Made by a program: the position numbers and the translations under genes
Notes under the pieces: generated by a model
What the model was told of the DNA's origin: nothing
The model's input: the letters and a program-made list of their open reading frames with translations, nothing else
Database searches by the model: none
Assembly (NCBI GenBank): GCA_964535195.1
Contig: CAZHSI010000009.1
Location: forward strand, 1 to 51,508
Length of the DNA: 51,508 nucleotides
Direction of reading: 5' to 3'
Source of the DNA: UBA9339 sp964535195
Lineage (GTDB): Bacteria; Pseudomonadota; Gammaproteobacteria; UBA9339
Shown here: positions 33,361-41,972 of the stretch, piece after piece
Position numbering within the stretch: the stretch's first letter is position 1
Layout of the letters: every line of letters begins with the position of its first letter

Positions 33361-34719
33361 CTACCTTACCGCTTGTAAAGCTTCACTTAAGCTTCTAACT
33401 GCAATGATTTCTATTTCCGGAAATGGTTTTTTGGGCGCATTGGCTTTAGGAATAATAATCTTTTTGAAACCATGCTTGATTGCTGCTTTTATTCTTTCTT
33501 GACCATTTTGTACCGGGCGAATCTCGCCTGCTAAGCCAACCTCCCCAAAGACCGCTAAATGTTGTTCCAGTGGGCGATTGCGTATGCTTGATAGGACTGC
33601 TAAAAGTAAGGCAAGGTCAATGGCAGTTTCAGTAATCCGTACCCCGCCAACAATATTAATGAAGACATCTTGGTTATAAGTAGGGATACCACCATGGCGA
33701 TGTAACACAGCTAACAATATCGATAGGCGATTAGGATCAAGCCCAACAGTGACGCGACGCGGGTTGGCTAGATAACTTTCGTCTACTAAGGCTTGCACTT
33801 CAACCAAAAGTGGTCGACTGCCTTCCCAAGTTACCATAATAGCACTGCCAGCTATGGGATTGTCATGACTAGTTAAAAAGATTGCTGATGGATTAGCTAT
33901 CTCTTTTAAACCACGATCGGTCATGGCGAAGATCCCAAGCTCGTTTACGGCACCAAAGCGGTTTTTGGTAGCACGAATTACCCGAAAGCGACTATCTTGT
34001 TCCCCTTCAAAATAGAGCACGCAATCAACCATGTGTTCCAAAACTTTTGGACCAGCTAAGGTTCCTTCTTTGGTGACATGGCCAACAACGAATAGCGCAG
34101 CTTTTGCTTGTTTAGCGTAGCGCACCAGTTGTGCTGTACATTCTCTAACTTGTCCAACGCCACCCGGAGCAGAGGGGATGGCTTCAGTATACATCGTTTG
34201 CATCGAGTCGATCGCTATAATTTCTGGTTGTTCTTGTATGGCGATATTAATAATTTTTTCAACTTGAGTTTCAGCCAGTAACAGTAATTTATCTTCTGGT
34301 AGCTCCAGACGGCGTGCGCGCATGGCAATTTGCTGTAAAGATTCTTCACCAGTTATATAAAGGACCTTATGTTTTTTGCTTAAATGGCATAACGCTTGTA
34401 AAAGTAAGGTAGATTTGCCAATTCCTGGGTCGCCACCAATTAACACGGCGGAGCCAACGACAAGTCCTCCACCCAGAACTCGATCTAGTTCTTCAATGGT
34501 GGTCGATAGGCGTGATTGGCTATCAGTGCTTACGTTGGTAAGTAAAGATACGGCTTCGGAAGTGGTCGCTAAATATCCCGAAAAACGGGGGTTACTTTTT
34601 ACCACAGTATCTTCGACAAGGCTGTTCCAAGAGCCACAATCGGCGCAGTGTCCTGCCCATTTAGGGTGTTCGGCGCCACATTTTTGACAGATATAGACAA
34701 ACTTAGTTTTTGTCGACAT
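33361..34719 (-). CDS. radA: DNA repair protein RadA
   Basis: RadA is a RecA-like ATPase that promotes branch migration in recombination. The 452-residue protein has the N-terminal zinc finger (Cys11, Cys14, Cys25, Cys28), Walker A GGDPGIGKSTLL, Walker B PEIIAIDSMQ, the family motif KNRFG, and a C-terminal Lon-protease-like domain (VFINIVGGVRITETAIDLAL). It diverges from gmk with only 30 bases between start codons, so their promoters overlap. Confidence 0.97.
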   Translation of the reverse strand: MSTKTKFVYICQKCGAEHPKWAGHCADCGSWNSLVEDTVVKSNPRFSGYLATTSEAVSLLTNVSTDSQSRLSTTIEELDRVLGGGLVVGSAVLIGGDPGIGKSTLLLQALCHLSKKHKVLYITGEESLQQIAMRARRLELPEDKLLLLAETQVEKIINIAIQEQPEIIAIDSMQTMYTEAIPSAPGGVGQVRECTAQLVRYAKQAKAALFVVGHVTKEGTLAGPKVLEHMVDCVLYFEGEQDSRFRVIRATKNRFGAVNELGIFAMTDRGLKEIANPSAIFLTSHDNPIAGSAIMVTWEGSRPLLVEVQALVDESYLANPRRVTVGLDPNRLSILLAVLHRHGGIPTYNQDVFINIVGGVRITETAIDLALLLAVLSSIRNRPLEQHLAVFGEVGLAGEIRPVQNGQERIKAAIKHGFKKIIIPKANAPKKPFPEIEIIAVRSLSEALQAVR

Positions 34720-34749
34720 AAAAAAATGGTAACATAAATATTAGATAAC

Positions 34750-35391
34750 ATGAAACCCAAAAATACTAAAGGTACACTATATATAATAGCTGCAGCGTCT
34801 GGTACTGGTAAAACCAGTCTTGCTGAGGCGCTTGCACGGACGCTAGAAAAGATTAAAATTTCAGTTTCTCATACTACCCGCCCAATTGGGGCTAACGAAA
34901 AAGCAGATCTGTCCTATTTTTTTGTTACTAAAGCGGAATTTGAAAAACTCATTGCAAAGCAAGCGTTTTTAGAATATGCCAATGTTTTTGGTTATTATTA
35001 TGGCACTTCAAAAAAGGCAGTTGAAGATCATCTGCATGCTGGGTTTGATGTTATCTTAGATATAGATTGGCAAGGGGCCAGGTTGGTCCGTGAACGTATA
35101 GCGTGTACTACGATATTTTTATTACCGCCATCATATGCAGAGCTCCGTACCCGGTTAGAAAAGAGAAAACGGGAGGATTCTCTAATTATAGAAGAGCGCT
35201 TAGCTGAAGCTCGTTCAGAAATTTCCCATTATAAAGAGTTTGACTATCTTATAATTAATGATAAGTTTGAAGATGCGTTGTTAGATTTGCAGGCTATTAT
35301 TCGTAGCGAGCGGCTGCGTTTAAAAAATCAGGCAGCAAAATACAATAACTTGCTAAAAGAGTTATTAGAACCTATTAAAAAAATTAAGTAA
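34750..35391 (+). CDS. gmk: Guanylate kinase
   Basis: Gmk phosphorylates GMP to GDP. The 213-residue protein has the P-loop AASGTGKTSL, the GMP-binding SVSHTTRPIGANEKADLSYFF segment, FLEYANVFGYYYGT, and DIDWQGARLVR, and ends in the usual helical region. It starts the gmk-rpoZ-spoT cluster, the conserved order in gammaproteobacteria, and joins GTP supply, RNA polymerase and ppGpp metabolism. Confidence 0.96.
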   Translation: MKPKNTKGTLYIIAAASGTGKTSLAEALARTLEKIKISVSHTTRPIGANEKADLSYFFVTKAEFEKLIAKQAFLEYANVFGYYYGTSKKAVEDHLHAGFDVILDIDWQGARLVRERIACTTIFLLPPSYAELRTRLEKRKREDSLIIEERLAEARSEISHYKEFDYLIINDKFEDALLDLQAIIRSERLRLKNQAAKYNNLLKELLEPIKKIK

Positions 35392-35421
35392 AACAAATAA
35401 GTAGGATAAAGGGGTTAAATT

Positions 35422-35784
35422 ATGGCGCGAGTTACAGTTGAAGATTGTTTAAAAAATGTTGCTAATAGATTTGAATTGGTTTTGGTTGCAAGTGCTAGAG
35501 CAAGGCAACTAATAAAAGAGGGCGCTGAACCATTAGTGCCAGTCGAAGGTGATAAGGTGACTGTTATTGCTTTGCGAGAAGTTGCAGCTGGCCATATTAA
35601 TAAGAGTATTCTTGAAGAACATAAAGCGGTAGTGCCCAAAATAGCGCCACTAGAAGAGATGAGCAGTATTTCTCAAGAAATTATTAACGAAACGCAGCAA
35701 ACTGTGTCTGAGCCAAACCTAGAGTCAGTGTCAGATGAGGAGTCTGTGCCGGAAGTTGCTGATGATGTTAGCGGTGATAATTAG
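35422..35784 (+). CDS. rpoZ: RNA polymerase omega subunit
   Basis: Omega helps fold and hold beta' and forms part of one ppGpp site. The first 75 residues are clear: MARVTVEDCLKNVANRFELV, LVASARARQL and DKVTVIALREVAAGHI. The last 45 residues are an acidic Glu/Ser-rich tail longer than in E. coli (120 against 91 residues). An AGGGG-type site lies upstream. A 7-bp hairpin ACCCAAA/TTTGGGT (35795-35814) follows the stop. Confidence 0.95.
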   Translation: MARVTVEDCLKNVANRFELVLVASARARQLIKEGAEPLVPVEGDKVTVIALREVAAGHINKSILEEHKAVVPKIAPLEEMSSISQEIINETQQTVSEPNLESVSDEESVPEVADDVSGDN

Positions 35785-35794
35785 TATATATTTA

Positions 35795-35814
35795 ACCCAA
35801 ATGGATTTTTGGGT
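35795..35814 (+). terminator. Hairpin behind rpoZ
   Basis: ACCCAAA pairs perfectly with TTTGGGT over a six-base loop 11 bases behind the rpoZ stop. No long T run follows, so it may be a weak terminator or a 3' stabilising hairpin, reducing read-through to spoT. Confidence 0.35.
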
Positions 35815-35833
35815 GTAGTTACTACTGAAATTT

Positions 35834-35932
35834 ATACTCCTCGTAAAATAAATTTAGGTTAGGCGCTCTTGTTTTTCGCGGCCAGAGTTTATTTTTATAA
35901 ATGAGGACCGCAGTTTGTTTTGCGAGGAGTAT
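35834..35932. repeat. ERIC-like imperfect palindrome, family A copy 2
   Basis: The 99-bp element has terminal repeats ATACTCCTCGTAAAA and TTTTGCGAGGAGTAT (14 of 15 complementary). The interior GGCGCTCTTGTTTTTCGCGGCC..ATGAGGACCGC is like copy 1. Its right end holds GAGGAG, the apparent ribosome binding site of spoT, whose GTG starts four bases past the element. Confidence 0.78.
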
Positions 35933-35935
35933 AAT

Positions 35936-38059
35936 GTGTTACTATATAAACAGCTATATGATACGTTAAACTATCTTGAACCTGATAAGGTTGATCAAAT
36001 TTATCAGGCATACCTTTTTGCTCTTGAACATCATTCCGGACAAAAGCGTGATAGTGGTGAGAAATATATTACTCACCCCATTGCGGTTGCTGTTATTCTT
36101 GCCGAAATGTGGTTTGATCATCAAAGTATTATCGCGGCTTTACTCCATGATGTTCTTGAGGATACTTCAGCAACCAAAGAGGAGGTGGCGTCTCGTTTTG
36201 GTCAAACCGTAGCTGAATTAGTTGATGGCGTTACCAAGTTAAGTCAAATTGAAGTTTCTGATAAGAATGAAACGCAAGCCCAGAACTTTCGTAAAATGGT
36301 GCTAGCGATGTCGCGGGATATCCGAGTAATCATTATTAAGCTAGCCGATAGACTGCATAATATGCGGACGGTTTTTGGTGCCTCACCGTCTAAAAGGAAT
36401 CGGGTTGCTAGAGAAACTCTTGATATCTATGCGCCTATTGCTAATCGATTAGGTATGTACAAAATGAGCGTGGAATTGGAAGATTTGGCTTTTGCTGTGC
36501 TATATCCACGCCGTTATAGGACCCTAGAGCGTGCAGTAAAGCAAGTTTATGGTAAGCATAAAGAAATAATTAAATTACTTACGCAAGAACTAAATGAGGC
36601 TTTTACTAAAAGTGATCTAAAAAACATTAAAATTTTGGGGAGAATCAAGCATCTTTATGGTATTTACAAAAAAATGCTTAATCATAAAGCATCTTTTACC
36701 AATATTATGGATGTTTATGCTTTTCGTATTATTGTGCAAGATGTTGGCGATTGTTATCGTGCCTTAGGTGTGGTGCATAATTTGTACAAACCTTTACCCG
36801 GTAAGTTCAAAGATTATATTGCCATCCCTAAGTTTAATGGCTATCAGTCTTTACATACGATTTTGTTTGGACCATATGGCGCACCGATTGAGGTTCAGAT
36901 TCGAGATCAAGCTATGGATCGGATGGCTAACGATGGTATTGCTGCTCACTGGATGTACAAAACTGAAAGGGAGGAATCGGTGGTCAATAATACCCATAGA
37001 CGAGCACAACAATGGGTAAATAAGCTGATCGAGATGCAGCAGCATGCGGCTAGCCCCTCAGAGTTCTTTGAGAGTGTAAAGGTAGATTTGTTTCCGGATA
37101 AAGTTTACGTATTTACCCCAAAGGGGACTATCATGGAGTTAATGCGAGGAGCTACAGCGGTTGATTTTGCTTACGCCATCCATACGGGTATTGGCAACAC
37201 TTGTGTGGCTGTACGGATTAACCGAAGATTTTTGCCTTTATCCACGCCGTTATTAAACGGTCAAACCGTCTCAATTGTTACGTCAAAAGTAGGCGAGCCT
37301 AATCCTGCCTGGCTTAGGTTTGTCGTTACCAGTAAAGCTCGCAACAGTATTCGTCAATATCTAAAAAATAAAAAAAGAGAAGAGCTTATATGTTTGGGCA
37401 AACAATTGTTAGAACAGTCTTTTGCTAATTTACCTGTTGATTTATATAGCATTCGCCCCGAGGTTATAAACAGTTTTTTGAAAAAGGAGGGTTTTAAATG
37501 CCAGGATGATCTATACGAAGATATTGGCCTGGGCAATAGGACTGCTATTTTGGTGGCATATCAGTTAATTAATAAAAATAAAGATGGAGCTGTTATTACA
37601 GGTGACATTGATGCCAGTCCATTATTAATTCATGGGGCGGAAGGGATGGCAATTACTTTTGCTGGTTGTTGTTGTCCAATTCCTGGTGATGCAATTGTTG
37701 GTTACCTTAATGCTGGTTATGGTTTGGATATTCATACTACCGACTGTATTAATTTGCCAAAACTACATAAACAGCCAGAAAGGTGTTTGCCAGTTAGTTG
37801 GGCTGAAGATGTTAGTGGTGCTTTCCGGGTAGAGTTAAGTTTAGAGGTTATTAACGAGTTAGGTGCCTTAGCAGGGCTTACTCAGGCTATCTCGAAAGCT
37901 AATGCCAATATTGATGGTATTAGTACTAAACACGATAGTGGTGATCGGATTTTGGTGTTTTTACACCTTTTGGTAAAAAATACTTCCCATCTTGAGCGGG
38001 TAAAGCGTCACATTAGTAGTGTTAAATCGGTGGTTAGCGTGGTGCGAAAGAGAGGGTAA
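35936..38059 (+). CDS. spoT: Bifunctional (p)ppGpp synthetase/hydrolase SpoT
   Basis: SpoT makes and degrades (p)ppGpp. The 707-residue protein has the HD hydrolase domain (HHSGQKRDSGEKYITHP; ALLHDVLEDT), the synthetase domain (GRIKHLYGIYKKM; VYAFRIIV; FNGYQSLHT), the TGS domain (VYVFTPKGTIMELMRGAT), a zinc-finger region (AGCCCPIPGD), and the C-terminal ACT domain. I prefer GTG 35936 (MLLYKQLYD): GAGGAG stands seven bases before it, whereas the longer frame begins with TTG inside the palindromic repeat. The intact HD motif argues for hydrolase activity. No relA is in the window. Confidence 0.95.
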   Translation: MLLYKQLYDTLNYLEPDKVDQIYQAYLFALEHHSGQKRDSGEKYITHPIAVAVILAEMWFDHQSIIAALLHDVLEDTSATKEEVASRFGQTVAELVDGVTKLSQIEVSDKNETQAQNFRKMVLAMSRDIRVIIIKLADRLHNMRTVFGASPSKRNRVARETLDIYAPIANRLGMYKMSVELEDLAFAVLYPRRYRTLERAVKQVYGKHKEIIKLLTQELNEAFTKSDLKNIKILGRIKHLYGIYKKMLNHKASFTNIMDVYAFRIIVQDVGDCYRALGVVHNLYKPLPGKFKDYIAIPKFNGYQSLHTILFGPYGAPIEVQIRDQAMDRMANDGIAAHWMYKTEREESVVNNTHRRAQQWVNKLIEMQQHAASPSEFFESVKVDLFPDKVYVFTPKGTIMELMRGATAVDFAYAIHTGIGNTCVAVRINRRFLPLSTPLLNGQTVSIVTSKVGEPNPAWLRFVVTSKARNSIRQYLKNKKREELICLGKQLLEQSFANLPVDLYSIRPEVINSFLKKEGFKCQDDLYEDIGLGNRTAILVAYQLINKNKDGAVITGDIDASPLLIHGAEGMAITFAGCCCPIPGDAIVGYLNAGYGLDIHTTDCINLPKLHKQPERCLPVSWAEDVSGAFRVELSLEVINELGALAGLTQAISKANANIDGISTKHDSGDRILVFLHLLVKNTSHLERVKRHISSVKSVVSVVRKRG

Positions 38060-38226
38060 ATATGCACGAATTTTTGCTGAGTTTGTTGGTAGCACTAAAA
38101 AAATAAGCGATTACACGTTGGTTTTAAGGTTGCCTTGTTTTTTTTGATCTTGCTTTTTTGATTGACTTTGTTTTATTGTCATGGTTAGATGCGTTTCTTT
38201 GTATGGTTGCATCAGGTTGCTTGTAT

Positions 38227-38254
38227 TTGCTTATTTTTTATGAAATGGTAGAAT
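38227..38254 (+). promoter_or_regulatory. Putative promoter of the outer-membrane protein gene
   Basis: TTGCTT, a 16-base AT-rich spacer and TAGAAT end about 60 bases before the ATG at 38314. The surrounding sequence back to the spoT stop is AT-rich and empty of genes. Confidence 0.5.
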
Positions 38255-38313
38255 CCAAGCGTTGTTTTAGGTTAATTATAACTTTTTTTCGAAAAAATAG
38301 AGGAATAAAAATT

Positions 38314-38922
38314 ATGAAAAAACTATTAGTTGTAAGTGCAGTAGCCGCACTTGGTTTAAGCTCCATAGCTTTTGCCGGCGGTCTTCCTGAAGAAATGCCA
38401 GCTGCCCCAGCTGCTGCTATTTCTTCTGACACTGGTGTTTATGTCGGTCTTGCTGGCGGTTTTGGTATGACTAATTGGAAGAATTTAATTGATGATACGA
38501 ATAAAGATAATGGCTTCGTTGGCCGTGCTTTCTTAGGTTATGATATTACCAGGTACGTTGCCTTAGAATTAGGTTATTCATATTTCTTTAATAAACCAGA
38601 AATTAATGATGTAAGATTCATTAAGCGGACTCATAATATTGATTTAATGGGCAAAATCAAAGCTCCAATCGTTGATAATTTTGATATCTATGGAAAAATT
38701 GGTGCTAATTATTTAATGACAAAACCTGAAGCTGATAATTTAGATAGCAGAAATAACTTCAACGTAGCTTTTGGTGCCGGTGCTGATTACTATATCACCC
38801 CAAACATTATTGCTAACGTTGAATGGTTACGTTTCAACGGCAAAGCAAAGTTTGAAGATGAAAAGTATCAACCACACACCGATGCTTTCTTAGTCGGTTT
38901 AAGATATAGGTTTGATATCTAA
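38314..38922 (+). CDS. Outer-membrane beta-barrel protein
   Basis: The 202-residue precursor has a clean signal peptide (KKLLVVSAVAALGLSSIAFA, cut before GGLPEE), a short Ala/Pro linker, and then an eight-strand-type barrel: VYVGLAGGFGMTNW, FLGYDITRYVALELGYSYFF, IYGKIGANYL and FVAFGAGADYYI-like strands, ending LVGLRYRFDI. It belongs to the OmpA-like/OMP_b-brl small barrel group. AGAGGA stands before ATG 38314; the longer frame from 38158 lacks this. Its own promoter and strong terminator suggest an abundant surface protein. Confidence 0.83.
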   Translation: MKKLLVVSAVAALGLSSIAFAGGLPEEMPAAPAAAISSDTGVYVGLAGGFGMTNWKNLIDDTNKDNGFVGRAFLGYDITRYVALELGYSYFFNKPEINDVRFIKRTHNIDLMGKIKAPIVDNFDIYGKIGANYLMTKPEADNLDSRNNFNVAFGAGADYYITPNIIANVEWLRFNGKAKFEDEKYQPHTDAFLVGLRYRFDI

Positions 38923-38950
38923 TCTTGATCAGTTGATGTGTATTGCAATA

Positions 38951-38980
38951 AAGGGCGGAGATATTCCGCCCTTTTTGTTT
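38951..38980 (+). terminator. Intrinsic terminator of the outer-membrane protein gene
   Basis: AAGGGCGGA pairs with TCCGCCCTT over a short ATAT-type loop and runs into CTTTTTGTTT. It lies about 30 bases behind the stop. Confidence 0.88.
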
Positions 38981-39055
38981 GTGTATTATCTTTAACGCTA
39001 CACGAGCTTGTTTTAAAATATCCCCCTCCCATTTTAGTAAATTAGTGTAGCTAAC

Positions 39056-39083
39056 TTGATTTCTTTCCTACTTAGCCTAAACT
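39056..39083 (+). promoter_or_regulatory. Putative promoter of the second outer-membrane protein gene
   Basis: TTGATT, a 16-base spacer and TAAACT end 37 bases before the ATG at 39121. The match is moderate. Confidence 0.4.
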
Positions 39084-39120
39084 ACTGGTGACTTTAATAA
39101 CATTATCCGAGGGTGTTCGT

Positions 39121-39780
39121 ATGTATAAAAAAATATTGTGTCTTGCGGTGTTAGCTATGGGTTTAAACCAAGCTATTTTAGCCAATGATGCGGATATTGG
39201 TGTTGGTGGTAATGACTACTCAACAGAAGTTAATACAAGTAACGGTGGTAGTACGTTTTACAATCCTGGAATATATTTTAGTTTACAAGCTGGTACTGCC
39301 AATCTGCATTATGGCAGTTCCTCCCCATATGTTACTGCTACGACCTATTATGATAATAAATATCAGTTCGCTGGTCGCGGTGCTATTGGCTACGCCTTTT
39401 CCGAATTTATCTCGGGTGAGATCGGTTACGATTATTATGGTAGCCCAAAGTTTTGGCACAATAATGGTAATAATCAAAGCATAGTGCAACAGGGTATGGA
39501 TATGATGTTTAAAGCTAGTCTGCCACTTGATTACGGCTTTGGTGTGTATCTTAAGGGCGGTATGGCATGGGTATATCGTAGTGCTTTACGTAATAATAAT
39601 AATACTTTTGCCGATAGAGATTCGAATAGCAAGTTTCCGCCGATTGGAGCTTTAGGTATAAATTATTGGTTTGCTCCCAATATTGCGTTAGATCTTTGCT
39701 GGACTAAGACTATGGGTGTTGGTAGTTTGAGTACGATCGATCTTTTTACCGCTGGTATTGTCTATAAAATTAATATCTAA
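39121..39780 (+). CDS. Outer-membrane beta-barrel protein
   Basis: The 219-residue precursor has a signal peptide (KKILCLAVLAMGLNQAILA, cut before NDAD) and barrel-like strands: GIYFSLQAGTANLHYG, FAGRGAIGYAFSEFISGEIGY, DYGFGVYLKGGMAWVYRS and LGINYWFAPNIALDLCWTK, ending GIVYKINI. It resembles the preceding barrel in plan but not closely in sequence, so it is a related family member, not a recent duplicate. GAGGGTG precedes the ATG. A longer frame from 39088 has no such site. Confidence 0.8.
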   Translation: MYKKILCLAVLAMGLNQAILANDADIGVGGNDYSTEVNTSNGGSTFYNPGIYFSLQAGTANLHYGSSSPYVTATTYYDNKYQFAGRGAIGYAFSEFISGEIGYDYYGSPKFWHNNGNNQSIVQQGMDMMFKASLPLDYGFGVYLKGGMAWVYRSALRNNNNTFADRDSNSKFPPIGALGINYWFAPNIALDLCWTKTMGVGSLSTIDLFTAGIVYKINI

Positions 39781-39781
39781 A

Positions 39782-40825
39782 ATGGTTGATCTCATAAAAG
39801 GGGAGGGCAGCCTCCCTTTTTTGAAAGTTTTAATAATAGCGCCCTCTTGGGTTGGTGATATGGTAATGACCCAAGCGCTTTTACGATTAATAAAAAAACG
39901 ACACCCTAATTGCTCGATTGATGTTTTCGCTAAACCATTATTACATCCTTTGCTCCAGCGTATGCCAGAAGTTGACCATTGCCTAACTTCAACTTTGCAG
40001 GGAGGGGATATTAAAATTTTTGAGCGGTTTAAGCTTGGCAGAAGTATGCGTAGATACGGTTATACTTATGCTTATGTTATACCTAACTCTTTTAAATCGG
40101 CATTAGTACCATTTTTTGCGGGTATCTCGACGCGGGTTGGTTGGTGTGGAGAATGGCGCTATTTTTTATTAAACGATCTGCGTATCTTGGATGAGAAAAA
40201 GTTACCTGCAATGGTGGAGCGTTTTGTCGTACTAGGATGTGAAAAGGATGAAGCGTTACCGCCATCTTTGCCACGACCAGAACTAAAAATTTCAGCTGAA
40301 AATTTATTATTAATTTTAGCGCGTTTAAAAATATCTTTACCAACCAGACCAATATTAGCAATTTGTCCTGGATCAGAGCAGCAAAAAAAATGTTGGCCCG
40401 CTAGTTACTATGCTGAGATCGCTATGGCCAAGAAAGCAGAGGGGTGGGATGTTTGGATTTTTGGTGGGATTAAAGAACAAAATTTTGCGAGAATCATCCA
40501 AGAACATTGCCATGGTCTTTGTGTAGATTTAACTGGGAAAACCGATCTTGGTGAGGCAGCAGACCTTTTATCTTTAGTGGCGGTGGTGGTAGCGAACGAC
40601 TCGGGTTTGATGCATGTGGCTTCTGCTTTAAATAAACCGGTGGTTGCTATTTATGGTCCAACCATGCCAGAAGTAGCTCCGCCCCTTACTAAGAATAAGT
40701 TTAAAATACTCTCACTTCGGCTGCCGTGTAGTCCATGTAAGGGGAGGTGTTTGTTGGGGCATAAGTGCTTGTATGACCTTCGGTCAAATTTAGTATTACA
40801 GGCGATTAAAGAGGTGATAGTATAA
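39782..40825 (+). CDS. waaF: ADP-heptose:LPS heptosyltransferase II
   Basis: WaaF adds the second heptose of the LPS inner core. The conserved start of homologues is seen as LKVLIIAPSWVGDMVMTQ, with RMPEVDHCL, LGRSMRRYGYTYAYVIPNSFKSALVPFFAGI, ICPGSEQQKKCWP, and NDSGLMHVASALNKPVVAIYG. The start is uncertain. ATG 39782 (348 residues) begins three bases behind the upstream stop, while TTG 39821 gives the N terminus of E. coli WaaF, and between them stands the terminator of the upstream gene. The protein implies LPS with a heptose core. nrdR follows by four bases. Confidence 0.92.
   Translation: MVDLIKGEGSLPFLKVLIIAPSWVGDMVMTQALLRLIKKRHPNCSIDVFAKPLLHPLLQRMPEVDHCLTSTLQGGDIKIFERFKLGRSMRRYGYTYAYVIPNSFKSALVPFFAGISTRVGWCGEWRYFLLNDLRILDEKKLPAMVERFVVLGCEKDEALPPSLPRPELKISAENLLLILARLKISLPTRPILAICPGSEQQKKCWPASYYAEIAMAKKAEGWDVWIFGGIKEQNFARIIQEHCHGLCVDLTGKTDLGEAADLLSLVAVVVANDSGLMHVASALNKPVVAIYGPTMPEVAPPLTKNKFKILSLRLPCSPCKGRCLLGHKCLYDLRSNLVLQAIKEVIV
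39797..39822 (+). terminator. Terminator of the outer-membrane gene overlapping the waaF start region
   Basis: AAAGGGGAGG pairs with CCTCCCTTTT (10 bp, one G-T) over a GCAG tetraloop and continues in T. It lies 17 bases behind the stop of the outer-membrane gene and inside or just before waaF, so waaF probably depends on read-through. Confidence 0.75.
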
Positions 40826-40829
40826 CCTC

Positions 40830-41297
40830 ATGCATTGTCCATTTTGTAACGAAATTGATACTAAGGTGATTGATTCGCGTTTAGTTAGCGAAGGTAAACA
40901 GGTACGGCGACGACGCGAGTGTGCAGTTTGTGGTGAGCGTTTTACTACTTACGAGGTGGCTGAGCTAGTCATACCCCGGGTGGTTAAGCGTAATGAAACG
41001 CGGCAATCTTTTGATGAAGAAAAATTACGGCAAAGCATGCGTCGGGCTTTGCAGAAGCGTTCTGTTAGTACTGAGCAAATTGAAGAGGCATTACAGCGGA
41101 TTATACATAAACTGCGTACCACGGGTGAGCGTGAAGTAAGCTCGCAAGTGGTTGGTGAAATGGTTATGGAAGAGTTACGTCAATTAGATCAAGTGGCCTA
41201 CGTTAGGTTTGCATCGGTGTATAGAAGCTTTCAAGATGTTAAGGCGTTTAATGCTGAAATCAAAAAATTACAAAAAGGCATATTGGGCGAAAATTAA
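40830..41297 (+). CDS. nrdR: Transcriptional repressor NrdR
   Basis: NrdR represses ribonucleotide reductase genes when dATP/ATP binds its ATP cone. The 155-residue protein has the zinc ribbon (Cys3, Cys6, Cys31, Cys34; basic stretch RRRREC) and the ATP-cone domain from about residue 49 (VVKRNETRQSFDEEKL). nusB follows after a palindromic repeat, a frequent neighbour of nrdR in proteobacteria (nrdR-ribD-ribE-nusB), here without the riboflavin genes. Confidence 0.96.
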   Translation: MHCPFCNEIDTKVIDSRLVSEGKQVRRRRECAVCGERFTTYEVAELVIPRVVKRNETRQSFDEEKLRQSMRRALQKRSVSTEQIEEALQRIIHKLRTTGEREVSSQVVGEMVMEELRQLDQVAYVRFASVYRSFQDVKAFNAEIKKLQKGILGEN

Positions 41298-41324
41298 TTT
41301 CAGCATGAAATGGTTAGGAGCGTG

Positions 41325-41447
41325 ATACTACTCGTAAATTAAACTTGGGCTAGGCGCCTTTATTTTTTGTGACCGAAGTTTCCTTTTTACGCAAAGGAGG
41401 ATCACAAAAAATAAGGGCAAAAACTTTAAATTTATTTGAACTCGGAA
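41325..41447. repeat. ERIC-like imperfect palindrome, family A copy 3
   Basis: The core is well preserved: GGCGCCTTTATTTTTTGTGACC pairs with GGATCACAAAAAATAAGGGC around TTTCCTTT-TTACGC-AAAGGA. The left end ATACTACTCGTAAAT matches copy 2; the right end is degenerate. It fills the gap between nrdR and nusB and ends about 10 bases before the nusB ATG. Confidence 0.75.
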
Positions 41448-41456
41448 TAAAAAATT

Positions 41457-41882
41457 ATGAGACCTCGTGCGCGACATAAAGCCCGCGCCTTAGCATTACA
41501 AGCCATCTATCAATGGCAATTTAATGTAGACGGCGCGGCTAATATAAAACTACAGTTTTTGGATAAAATTAACTCGAACAAGGTCGATGCGACGTATTTT
41601 AACGATTTATTAGAGGGTGTTATCAATAATGTTACAGCTATTGATGGGGCATTTACCCCATTTATTGATCGTAAAATAACAGATTTAGATAACGTAGAAT
41701 TGGCCGTACTTCGCTTAGCTATTTATGAATTGATGTTACGTTTTGATGTGCCGTATAAGGTAGTTATTAACGAAGCCTTAGAATTAACCAAAACTTTTGG
41801 TTCTATCGATGGTTATAAATATATTAATGGAGTGCTAGATAAAGTGGTACGCCAATTGCGGCCAGATGAAGTGGCCAATTAA
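41457..41882 (+). CDS. nusB: Transcription antitermination factor NusB
   Basis: NusB binds boxA RNA with NusE during rRNA transcription. The 141-residue all-helical protein has the basic start RPRARHKARALALQAIYQWQ, then ITDLDNVELAVLRLAIYELM, VPYKVVINEALELTKTFG and the end GYKYINGVLDKVVRQLR, matching E. coli NusB in length and motifs. Confidence 0.95.
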   Translation: MRPRARHKARALALQAIYQWQFNVDGAANIKLQFLDKINSNKVDATYFNDLLEGVINNVTAIDGAFTPFIDRKITDLDNVELAVLRLAIYELMLRFDVPYKVVINEALELTKTFGSIDGYKYINGVLDKVVRQLRPDEVAN

Positions 41883-41972
41883 CAATGTAGCTATGGTTTA
41901 TATTTGCAACCCCCGGGCTTATCAGGTACCCTATTAGTTATTCGATGGGATTAATTTTTGAAGAATATTAAT

